9,199 bases of DNA from CAZQCI01 sp964592255. Its GTDB lineage: Bacteria > UBA10199 > SBBF01. The stretch lies in the NCBI GenBank assembly GCA_964592255.1, contig CAZQCI010000086.1, positions 1 through 9,199 of the forward strand, in the 5' to 3' direction. A model generated the notes under the pieces. That model searched no databases. It was not told where the DNA came from and saw only the letters and a program-made list of their open reading frames with translations. Positions 1-6,835 of the stretch are shown here, piece by piece. The stretch's first letter is position 1; each line of letters starts with the position of its first letter. A program made the translations under genes and the position numbers.

Positions 1-298
1 GAGAGGAAGGGACAATTTCTTTAATAAAAGCAACAGCGCGGCGGGTTTCTCCATTGATGGTTCGTTTCACATAAAATCGTAAGTTGATTTCTTCAAAATT
101 AAAAGCGGGATAAGAAGGAATAAGTCCGAACAGTTTATTTTTTTTAAAACGAAAAGCGACTAAGCTTAAAAAAGTTTTTCCTTCATGAAAGTCAAGTTCA
201 CTTCCCCAGGGAACAAAGGGCTGTAATAACTGAGGATCTACTTCGTAGTTGATGACAAGAAGGTCTTTCCAAACGGCTGTAAGAAAAGGGGCAGTCAT
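1..298 (-). CDS. DUF2071 / YqjF-like protein, N-terminal part (cut by window edge)
   Basis: The frame opens with ATG at 298 and stays open to base 1, giving 99 residues of an incomplete protein. Its start (MTAPFLTAVWKDLLVINYEV), a DPQLLQPFVPWGSELDF segment near residues 21-37, a SLVAFRF strand near 45-51, FNFEEINLRFYV near 67-77 and a following 'R-R-A-V-A-F' stretch match the pattern I know for DUF2071 (YqjF) proteins, which have an acetoacetate-decarboxylase-like fold and no settled function. There is no signal peptide, so it is probably cytoplasmic. The ATG lies two bases after the stop of the SnoaL-like gene, with no clear Shine-Dalgarno site, so translation is probably coupled to that gene. 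The missing C-terminal half prevents any check of active-site residues. The family call is fairly firm; the role is unknown. Confidence 0.75.
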   Translation of the reverse strand, partial: MTAPFLTAVWKDLLVINYEVDPQLLQPFVPWGSELDFHEGKTFLSLVAFRFKKNKLFGLIPSYPAFNFEEINLRFYVKRTINGETRRAVAFIKEIVPSS

Positions 299-300
299 TT

Positions 301-660
301 TTAAGTAAGGTCTTGCGGATCGAAATAAACTTCGTTACGACAAATTTTTCCATCTTTTAATTCAACAATATCCATTCCGTTTTTAATTATTGTTTTTAGA
401 TTATTTGGAATGGTGGCCTGCCATTTTAAAATAAACCCTTTTTCTGTTGGGAAAATTTCCTCTGCCTCCCACACCCAGTGCGGATTTTTTGCCAGTAATT
501 TTTGAAAGTAATGACGCAATCCTTCTCGGCTTGTAATGCCTTGGGGTTTTGCCGGATCAGAATAAAAGGCATCGTCGGTATAAAAAGTAAGAAGATGGTC
601 CGGATTGTTGCCAGTCCAGGCTTTAAGCCAAGTAGTACAGAAAGATTTTAAGTCTGACAT
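301..660 (-). CDS. SnoaL-like / NTF2-fold protein
   Basis: This 119-residue protein has no signal peptide or membrane segment. The N-terminal Trp-containing helix (residues 5-18), the LLTFYTDDAFYSDP segment (23-36), a G-x-x-L-x-x-YF helix (47-56), and the C-terminal strands GMDIVELKDGKI and RNEVYFDP (95-115) follow the usual order of the SnoaL/NTF2 superfamily, and the length is typical. The fold forms a conical pocket used either by small enzymes (hydrolases, cyclases, isomerases) or for ligand binding. The sequence does not tell which applies here. Asp28-Asp29 and the late Asp114 are candidate pocket residues. It sits 15 bases after the small membrane protein and two bases before the DUF2071 gene, so it belongs to the downstream four-gene group. 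No strong Shine-Dalgarno site is visible. The fold call is good, the function is open. Confidence 0.75.
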   Translation of the reverse strand: MSDLKSFCTTWLKAWTGNNPDHLLTFYTDDAFYSDPAKPQGITSREGLRHYFQKLLAKNPHWVWEAEEIFPTEKGFILKWQATIPNNLKTIIKNGMDIVELKDGKICRNEVYFDPQDLT

Positions 661-675
661 ATAGTTTTTTTTAAT

Positions 676-987
676 TTATCCTAGCAAAGTGAAATAATGT
701 TTTACCCACCATCCCAAGATGACAGCGATACAATCACCAAGTATATTTTGTATTGTATCCGCAGTGCCATGTGGAAACATAAAAGATAAATGGAATTTTA
801 ACGGATTTTCAATCATCTCCCAAGCTAAAGCTAAAAAAACGGTAAATCCAAAGCTGAAGTCAAGAAGGCCGTATCCAAATCCAATAGCAAAATGAACAAG
901 AGTAAATCGATCTAAAAAAGAATAGTTAACTTCACCTTTTTTTGCAGGGGGCGGTTTAGAGAATAAAATTTTACGCCATTGACTCAT
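676..987 (-). CDS. small integral membrane protein, DUF2585/VanZ-like pattern
   Basis: The 103-residue protein has a basic N-terminus (about 27 residues) and three hydrophobic segments near residues 28-43, 45-58 and 81-96. Polar residues recur within or next to them: His32 in LVHFAIGFGYG, Glu57 and Glu60-Asn61 in WEMIEN, then Asp77, Asn81 and Asp85 in TADTIQNILGD, followed by GWW. The 'E-x-x-E-N ... N-x-x-x-D ... G' arrangement recalls DUF2585 (UPF0314) and VanZ-like membrane proteins, although this protein is shorter and I recognise it by pattern only. Its ATG overlaps the stop of the cytochrome c'-like gene in an ATGA junction, so the two are translationally coupled. The buried acidic residues could line a site for a small ligand or proton, but that is inference. 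It is very likely a real gene; its function is unknown. Confidence 0.7.
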   Translation of the reverse strand: MSQWRKILFSKPPPAKKGEVNYSFLDRFTLVHFAIGFGYGLLDFSFGFTVFLALAWEMIENPLKFHLSFMFPHGTADTIQNILGDCIAVILGWWVKHYFTLLG

Positions 988-1403
988 TGGGTTTTATAAA
1001 GTGGATTTTTTCTAAAAACACTATGGCATTGAAAACAGGCATTAAAAATTTGATTGGTATATTTCAATGCGGTTGGGTCTTTCTTTTTGGAATATTTTAA
1101 CAATAAAGAAGTGGGTTCTTCTACTTTTTTAAGGTGGGAATAGAAAACGCCTTGAGGGTCTTTTTTACGGATTTCTTGCAAGGCTTTCAAAATACGCTCG
1201 GCATCTTCTTGAAGAATTTCATAATCCGTTTCATGAGTTTTGTGGATCATAATGTCGATGTCAAACATGCTTAAGACCATTTGGTTCATCTGTTCCCGCA
1301 ATTCGGGATGATCTTTAAGATTGGGTTTAGGGGGCTCGTCTGCCATGACGACAGTGATAAACGACAAAATGGCTATAAAGCTTGTAAGAATTATTTTTTT
1401 CAT
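984..1403 (-). CDS. class II cytochrome c (cytochrome c'/c556-like), periplasmic
   Basis: The 139-residue protein begins with a signal peptide (MKK, hydrophobic core to about residue 19, likely cleavage after Ala21 in VVMA-DEPP). The rest is rich in helix-forming, charged residues. The only haem-binding motif, CFQCH (Cys123, Cys126, His127), is near the C-terminus and continues into SVFRKN. This agrees with the 'CxxCHxxFR/YR' signature of class II cytochromes c, four-helix-bundle proteins of about this length. His127 would be the axial haem ligand. Met residues in the first mature helix (Met39, Met42, Met46) could be a sixth ligand as in c556, or the site may be open as in cytochrome c', which binds NO. 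Which applies cannot be decided by eye. It overlaps the next gene by four bases (ATGA). It lies 73 bases after the His/Cys secreted protein, so it may belong to the efflux transcript or start a new one. Confidence 0.85.
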   Translation of the reverse strand: MKKIILTSFIAILSFITVVMADEPPKPNLKDHPELREQMNQMVLSMFDIDIMIHKTHETDYEILQEDAERILKALQEIRKKDPQGVFYSHLKKVEEPTSLLLKYSKKKDPTALKYTNQIFNACFQCHSVFRKNPLYKTQ

Positions 1404-1476
1404 AAAGGCTTTTTATCGACAAATCGATTTTTTTTCAAGAAAACAAGTTTTTTGGGTAGTCGGGCCATGCCAATTT
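1404..1476 (-). promoter_or_regulatory. gap before the cytochrome gene with a weak promoter candidate
   Basis: This 73-base spacer is very AT-rich. Read on the minus strand it has TTGAAA (1438-1433) and GATAAA (1417-1412), which resemble -35 and -10 boxes but are only 15 bases apart, shorter than the preferred 17. A small inverted repeat, ATCGA/TCGAT with a CAAA loop (1415-1428), overlaps the second box. No clear minus-strand terminator follows the upstream gene. The spacer could therefore be read through or could carry a weak promoter for the four-gene tail group. This is a low-confidence call resting on base composition and two partial hexamers. Confidence 0.2.
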
Positions 1477-2208
1477 TTATTGTGGGCTAGTTGTACTTGA
1501 GTTTTGCTTTTCAATTTTATTGATCATCATAACGCGCATGCCATTTTTTTCGGAAACAATGCCATCTATGACCACTTTTTCTTCTAAATAATCCAAAAGT
1601 GTTTCATTCACCATTTTGGGATCGACATGGCCAATAGGGATAATTTGATAAATATAACCATCTTCTGCCAAAAGACCCATAGGTAAACCTTTTAAGGCAC
1701 ATTCGCGGGCGCACGCTTTGTGTGATGCTCCTTCGGAATTGTGTGTTAGGTAACAACTGATATCGACAATTTTTCCTTTAAGATTTTTTTGTGTTGTAGA
1801 CGATTCCGAATGTGTCTCTTCTTTTTCTTTGGGATCATACGTGATGCGGGCCGTGTATGTTTTATCTTTAATTTTTAGCATGACAATGGCTACAAAATCA
1901 CCTGTGATACCAATATCTCCAGCCATTAATGCATCTCCCATTATACTTAACGGCAGCTCTTTTTTTGTGCCGTCTTTTATCTGTACGATCATTTTACCCG
2001 TAATATTTTCTGTGGGTAAGGTTTTATTGTTTTGGTCTAGAACGTAAAAATGGCTCATGCTTGTAGAGAGATCGTATTCTAAATGATACGGTGGAATATC
2101 CATGGTTTTTCCACCATGAGGGCCTGTTCCATGGGCCCAGAGGTATGGGTTAATTGCCAGCACGCCCATGATGAGCGTTAAGATTAATAATAATGATTTT
2201 TTTTGCAT
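1477..2208 (-). CDS. secreted two-domain His/Cys-rich protein of the metal-efflux operon
   Basis: I do not recognise a named family for the whole 243-residue protein. A signal peptide (MQKK, hydrophobic core, cleavage likely after Ala25 in YLWA) would leave a mature protein starting HGTGPHGGK, with His26 and His31 as metal-ligand candidates. Residues 35-127 form a first, strand-rich domain. A polar linker (about 128-143, KEKEETHSESS) leads to a second domain (144-233). There Cys152, His156, His163, Cys166 and Cys170 form a compact cluster (GKIVDISCYL, HKACARECALKG), followed by PMGLLAEDGYIY and later a 'VVIDGIVSEKNG' strand resembling an OB-like ending. The gene begins 21 bases after the RND pump stop and has a strong Shine-Dalgarno site, so it is surely part of that operon. 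A periplasmic metal-binding or sensing accessory protein is the natural inference; redox or copper-chaperone roles are alternatives. Confidence 0.85.
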   Translation of the reverse strand: MQKKSLLLILTLIMGVLAINPYLWAHGTGPHGGKTMDIPPYHLEYDLSTSMSHFYVLDQNNKTLPTENITGKMIVQIKDGTKKELPLSIMGDALMAGDIGITGDFVAIVMLKIKDKTYTARITYDPKEKEETHSESSTTQKNLKGKIVDISCYLTHNSEGASHKACARECALKGLPMGLLAEDGYIYQIIPIGHVDPKMVNETLLDYLEEKVVIDGIVSEKNGMRVMMINKIEKQNSSTTSPQ

Positions 2209-2213
2209 GAGTT

Positions 2214-2219
2214 CTCCTT
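2214..2219 (-). promoter_or_regulatory. ribosome binding site of the secreted His/Cys protein
   Basis: AAGGAG on the minus strand lies five bases before the ATG at 2208. It is a full-strength Shine-Dalgarno match in the 21-base spacer after the pump gene. It fixes the start and suggests strong, independent translation of the accessory protein, in contrast to the pump, which has no clear site of its own. Confidence 0.8.
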
Positions 2220-2229
2220 GTTTAAGATG

Positions 2230-5200
2230 TTAAAATTTTTCTTCATTCTTTGAATGTGCCGAAAAATATTTCTCGAGTGATTTCTTTCCAAACTTATAAA
2301 AGAGAGCCGGTGTCATGACGATATCGAGTATGGTAGAACTGATAAGCCCCCCCAAGATGACAACCGCTACTGGATATAGAATTTCTTTGCCGGGGTCTCC
2401 GTTGCTTAAGACTAGAGGAATAAGCCCCATCCCCGCCGTTAATGATGTCATGAGAACGGGGACTAAACGTTCCAATGAGCCGCGAATAATCATAGATTTA
2501 CCAAACTCTTCTTTCTCATATTGCACCAGATGAATGTAGTGTGAGATCATCATGATGGTATTTCGTGAGGCAATGCCGCACAAAGTAATAAAACCAACCA
2601 GTGATGCTACAGAGAACGTTCGGTTGGTTATGAGAAGGGCCACTACACTACCAATCAAAGCCAGAGGGATATTCACTAAAATTTGCAGGACAATTTGTGA
2701 TGATTTGAAATGGCTATATAAAACTAAAAACATGCCTCCTAATGAAAATAGAGAGAGTAGGGCAATGAGTTTAGTTGCAGCCTGTTGACTTTCAAATTGG
2801 CCGCCATAAATGACAAAATAGCCGTGAGGGAGTTTAATTTTATTCTGAATAGTGCTTTTTATTTCTTCAACGGTATTTCCTACATCACGTTTTTGTGTAT
2901 TGGCCGAAATGATAATTCGTCTTTGTGCATTTTCGTGATTGATGATGTTGGGGCCAAGGCTGTTGGAAATTTCGGCAACTTCAGAAAGAGGAATTTTATT
3001 TCCAGAAGGGGTATCGATCAAAAGATTTTGAAAAGCCTGAATTCCACTTCGGGATTCTTCATCAAAGCGTAAAAAAACGTTAAAAGCTGCAGCCCCTTCA
3101 ATAATTTGTGAAACCACTTTACCATTAGAACCTATTTCCAGAGCCTGCGCCACATCGCCTACATTAAGGCCATAGCGTTTTGCCTTATCACGATTTAAGT
3201 GAATTTGAATTTGTGGAATGAGTACTTGTTTTTCAACCTGCAAATCGACAACGCCGGATATATCCTTCAGGGCTGTATGTATTTCTTCGGCTTTGGCTCT
3301 TAAAACATCAAGATCAGGGCCAAATAATTTGACAGCTATTTGCGCGCGTACGCCGGAAAGCAAATGGTCTAATCGATGAGAGAGAGGTTGGCCGATGTTG
3401 ATAGTGACTCCTGGGATTTGGCTTATTTTCTTTCTGATTTCGTCCAATACTTCTAACTTGGGACGATCGGATTTTTTAAAGCCAACGTCGATTTCAGTGT
3501 AATGAACCCCCTCTGCATGCTCGTCAAGTTCAGCTCGTCCAGTACGTCGACCTGTGGAAGAGACTTCCGGAATTGATAATAAGAGTTCTTCTGCAAGTGT
3601 GCCCAGCTTATTAGACTCTTCCAATGAGGTGCCGGGAGTTGTCATGAGATTGATGGTGGCACTGCCTTCATTGAAAGCAGGAAGAAATTCTTTGCCCATA
3701 AAAGGAAGAGTGAGCAGAGATAAAATCACCAGAACGCTGGCAGTACCCATGATTTTTTTAGGGTTATCCAAAGCCCATTCGAGTATGTGTAAATCTTTTT
3801 CTTTAAGAAATTTAACCAAGAAACTATCTTGTTCATTTTCAATAAATTTTGCTTTTGGCAAAAAGTATGAGCATAAAGCTGGAGTTACCGTTAAGGATAC
3901 GACAAGCGAAGCGAGTATCGAAACGATGTAAGCAATACCAAGAGGTATAAACAGTTTGCCTTCCACTCCTGAAAGAGCAAAAAGTGAGACGAAGACAAGA
4001 ATGACAATGACTGTGGCAAATACAATAGAATTACGTACTTCTGACGAAGCGTGATAAATTACTTTGTAAAAAGATTCAGGTTTGTCTTTATGCTTATTTT
4101 CTTTCAATCTTCTAAATACATTTTCTACATCAACAATGGCATCATCGACTAGTTCGCCAATGGCAATAGCAAGCCCTCCAAGTGTCATCGTGTTGATTGA
4201 CATGCCGAATGCTTTGAAAACCAATGCTGAGAGAATGAATGATAGAGGAATGGCGGTTAACGTGATGATGGTTGTTCTAAAATTCAGAAGGAATAAGGAC
4301 AGGATAATCATCACCAACAATGTCCCATCGCGTAAAGTTTCTTCAACATTACTGACTGCTGTTTGAATAAAATTAGCTTGTTCAAACAGTTTTGTGACTT
4401 TGATGTCGCTTGGAAGAGTTGTTTTGAGTTGCTCTAATGTTTTAGAAATTTTCTTTGTAAGTTCAACTGTATTGGCACCGGGTTGTTTTTGTACATTTAA
4501 AATCACTGCAGGTTTTGCGTTAACGGAAGCATCTCCACGTTTGGTTTGGGCCCCCTCCTGAACAAGAGCCACTTGGTCTAAAGTAATAGGGATACCATTT
4601 CTAACTGTTACAACTGTTTTTTTAATATCTTCAATCCCTTGTGCTCTCGCAATATTACGAACCAAATATTCTTGGTGGTAGGCATCCACAAATCCACCAG
4701 TTGTATTGAGGTTAGAATTTTTAAAGGCTTCTTCCACATGATTGAATGTGAGATCGAGCATTTTGAGTTTCTGTGGCGATACTAAAATTTGATACTGTTT
4801 TACCCCTCCACCCATATTAATGACCTGTGAAACACCGGGAATGGTTAACAAGGCTTGCCGGATGGTCCAGTCCGCTAACGATCGCAATTCAATGGGAGAA
4901 GTTTTATTATTTTCGGAACTCAGCCCTATCAACATGATTTCGCCCATGATGGAGGAGATGGGGCCCATGGTTGGGCGTACTTGGGAGGGAAGCGTTGATT
5001 GAACCAGTTGAATTTTTTCAGCCACAAGTTGTCTATCGGTGTAGATGTTTGATCCCCAAGCGAATTCGATATAAATGATGGAAAGGCCTATGCCTGAAGT
5101 GGATCGCACCCGTTCAACACCGGGAGCCCCATTGAGTACATTTTCAATAGGACGTGTTACTAATGATTCGACTTCTTCAGGCGCCATCCCTTCCGCTTCC

Positions 5201-5352
5201 GTCATGATGGTAACTGTTGGACGATTTAGGTCGGGTAATACATCGATTGGCAAATGAGCTATTGTCCAAACTCCATACACAAAAATGAGAGCGGCTGTAG
5301 CAACGACGAAGAGCCTGTTTTTAAGCGAAAATTTTATGATGTGATTCAACAT
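2230..5352 (-). CDS. heavy-metal efflux RND pump, CzcA/CusA family
   Basis: At 1040 residues this has the full HME-RND length. It shows the duplicated plan: membrane segment 1 (12-31), first periplasmic loop (about 35-335), segments 2-6 (341-493), segment 7 (533-552), second loop (about 555-862) and segments 8-12 (863-1015). Early landmarks are LPIDVLPDLNRPTV (34-47) and TRPIENVLNGAPGV (66-79). Segment 4 carries GELVDDAIVDVEN (399-411), whose Asp403, Asp404, Asp408 and Glu410 are the likely proton-relay acids. It is the inner-membrane, proton-driven pump that takes a metal cation from the periplasm or inner membrane and passes it to the channel. From a remembered alignment, the three methionines that bind Cu/Ag in CusA are replaced (His663 at one position), which argues against a classical copper/silver pump; Zn, Co, Ni or Cd remain possible. 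It starts seven bases after the adaptor stop without a visible Shine-Dalgarno site, implying coupling. Confidence 0.95.
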   Translation of the reverse strand: MLNHIIKFSLKNRLFVVATAALIFVYGVWTIAHLPIDVLPDLNRPTVTIMTEAEGMAPEEVESLVTRPIENVLNGAPGVERVRSTSGIGLSIIYIEFAWGSNIYTDRQLVAEKIQLVQSTLPSQVRPTMGPISSIMGEIMLIGLSSENNKTSPIELRSLADWTIRQALLTIPGVSQVINMGGGVKQYQILVSPQKLKMLDLTFNHVEEAFKNSNLNTTGGFVDAYHQEYLVRNIARAQGIEDIKKTVVTVRNGIPITLDQVALVQEGAQTKRGDASVNAKPAVILNVQKQPGANTVELTKKISKTLEQLKTTLPSDIKVTKLFEQANFIQTAVSNVEETLRDGTLLVMIILSLFLLNFRTTIITLTAIPLSFILSALVFKAFGMSINTMTLGGLAIAIGELVDDAIVDVENVFRRLKENKHKDKPESFYKVIYHASSEVRNSIVFATVIVILVFVSLFALSGVEGKLFIPLGIAYIVSILASLVVSLTVTPALCSYFLPKAKFIENEQDSFLVKFLKEKDLHILEWALDNPKKIMGTASVLVILSLLTLPFMGKEFLPAFNEGSATINLMTTPGTSLEESNKLGTLAEELLLSIPEVSSTGRRTGRAELDEHAEGVHYTEIDVGFKKSDRPKLEVLDEIRKKISQIPGVTINIGQPLSHRLDHLLSGVRAQIAVKLFGPDLDVLRAKAEEIHTALKDISGVVDLQVEKQVLIPQIQIHLNRDKAKRYGLNVGDVAQALEIGSNGKVVSQIIEGAAAFNVFLRFDEESRSGIQAFQNLLIDTPSGNKIPLSEVAEISNSLGPNIINHENAQRRIIISANTQKRDVGNTVEEIKSTIQNKIKLPHGYFVIYGGQFESQQAATKLIALLSLFSLGGMFLVLYSHFKSSQIVLQILVNIPLALIGSVVALLITNRTFSVASLVGFITLCGIASRNTIMMISHYIHLVQYEKEEFGKSMIIRGSLERLVPVLMTSLTAGMGLIPLVLSNGDPGKEILYPVAVVILGGLISSTILDIVMTPALFYKFGKKSLEKYFSAHSKNEEKF

Positions 5353-5359
5353 ATTATTT

Positions 5360-6835
5360 TCAAAAAGATAGTTTTTTTAAGAGGGGCAGTAATTGATAAT
5401 TGCCGTTCACTACAACTTTTTCTCCCTCTTCAACACCTTTTAAGATAAACACTTCATCTTTGTTTTCCCCAGCCATCATGATGGCACGCCCTTCAAAATG
5501 TTCAGCACTCTTTTTGATGAAAACCATAGGCATTCCATCTTTCATCAAAATAGCATTTTTAGGAATGGCAATCGTTTGAATCTCACTTTTGGTTTCCAAG
5601 TACACTTTGGCCCATTGGCCCACTCGTATGCTATGGTCTAAGTTTTTCAACTCGATAGTGACCGTTGTTGAGCGGGTTTGTTCGTCAAGCGTATTGCCAA
5701 TCCCTAAAACTTTTCCGGTAATATTTTGGCCAACACCTTCAATTGAAATTGTGGCGGTAGAATTTGTATTTATGGAGCCCAGGTCTTTTTCAACAAGGGG
5801 GGCTTCTATCCATAAAATGGAAGGATCTACAATCGTAAAGATTTTTGTTCCCGTTTCTACCCACTGTCCGGGATGAAAATTAGAGAAAGTGATCATACCA
5901 TCAAAGGGCGCTTTAAGACTTAATGTACCCACCGATTCTAGAGTGCCCAAAATGTCTCCTTTTTTAACACTCTGTCCATTTGTGGGGATTTGTCCTTTTT
6001 CACTTTGAAGACGCCCTGAATTGATAGCCAAAATATTTTGATTACCTGATGGTTTGGGAGTTATTTGCCCTTGGGTGGCAACCATGCTGGCAGTTTCTTT
6101 CTTAATGGCGGCAACAGTTTCCAGATGAATGAGAAACTGAGATTCTTTAGGGAGTAAGACTAAGTTATCTGCATCTTGTGGAATATTGGAGGTTGTTTTT
6201 TCATCGTTATGTTCTTCGCCCCCATGAGCTAAAATATTTTTTGAATAAAGTGATATTGCAAAAATAAAAAATAACACAGCCGGTCGGAATAATGATTTTT
6301 TTAAACCATATTTTTTAATAATCCAAAACATGATGATGAAAATGCTTATTAAAATCCAAATCCACTTTTGTATTTTATTGATTTGCGAGGGAGATTCTAC
6401 GTTTATGTTGTTAAAAGTTAAAAGGTCATTGATTGATCCGGATAACGAAATGACTAGGTTGTAAGTTCCACTTTTAGGAAATGTTGCGTGAGATGTGAAA
6501 TGACCAGGGTGATTTAGTACTGGTTCAAATTTTATTTTAGGATGTTTTAAATCTGTTATTTCAGCCTCAATGATAATGTCAGAAAGGGGTTTGTTGGTTT
6601 TAAATTCAGACACAAATAGGATTAAATCTGTTTTCTTGCCAGGTATAATAGCGGAATATTTAAGCACCAGCTCAACAGAATCGGAGGAGGTTTCCTGTAC
6701 TATGATATTGTCATAGCTGGTTGAGTCTAAAACAGGTGTTTTGTCATGATTTTCATCGCCATGAGAGAACACAACAGAAGATAAGAATAAGATTGTAAGA
6801 AATAAAATTGAAGAAATGGAATAAGTGCGTTTCAT
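5360..6835 (-). CDS. RND periplasmic adaptor (membrane fusion protein) with extra N-terminal secreted domain
   Basis: The C-terminal part (about 225-491) is a CzcB/CusB-type adaptor. It has a lipoyl/hairpin region with GQSVKKGDILGTLESVG (287-303), then LKAPFDGMITFSNFHPGQWV (307-326), a beta-barrel region around 342-415 (LWIEAPLVEKDLG, LDEQTRSTTV, VGQWAKVYLE), and a membrane-proximal end with GVEEGEKVVVNGNYQLLP. It should link the pump to the outer-membrane channel. The first 200 residues are unusual. A signal peptide ends near Ser24 before HGDENHD, an Ig-like FixH/YtkA-resembling domain spans about 40-147, a hydrophobic segment covers 157-173, a basic KKYGLKK stretch follows, and a second hydrophobic segment (184-199) ends in NILA before HGGEEHND (204-211). 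The second segment looks like an internal signal peptide. The ATG overlaps the channel stop (ATGA) and has a strong Shine-Dalgarno site. Confidence 0.92.
   Translation of the reverse strand: MKRTYSISSILFLTILFLSSVVFSHGDENHDKTPVLDSTSYDNIIVQETSSDSVELVLKYSAIIPGKKTDLILFVSEFKTNKPLSDIIIEAEITDLKHPKIKFEPVLNHPGHFTSHATFPKSGTYNLVISLSGSINDLLTFNNINVESPSQINKIQKWIWILISIFIIMFWIIKKYGLKKSLFRPAVLFFIFAISLYSKNILAHGGEEHNDEKTTSNIPQDADNLVLLPKESQFLIHLETVAAIKKETASMVATQGQITPKPSGNQNILAINSGRLQSEKGQIPTNGQSVKKGDILGTLESVGTLSLKAPFDGMITFSNFHPGQWVETGTKIFTIVDPSILWIEAPLVEKDLGSINTNSTATISIEGVGQNITGKVLGIGNTLDEQTRSTTVTIELKNLDHSIRVGQWAKVYLETKSEIQTIAIPKNAILMKDGMPMVFIKKSAEHFEGRAIMMAGENKDEVFILKGVEEGEKVVVNGNYQLLPLLKKLSF

Noticed and set aside
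1411..1435. Plus-strand hairpin ATCGA/TCGAT followed by seven T, resembling an intrinsic terminator
   Set aside because: The stem has only five pairs and is AT-rich, and there is no plus-strand gene for it to end. On the minus strand, where the genes lie, no T run follows the stem.
3554..3931. Plus-strand open frame of 125 codons opposite the pump gene
   Set aside because: It is antisense to well-conserved RND sequence and has no recognisable motifs. Other plus-strand frames in the window were rejected for the same reason.
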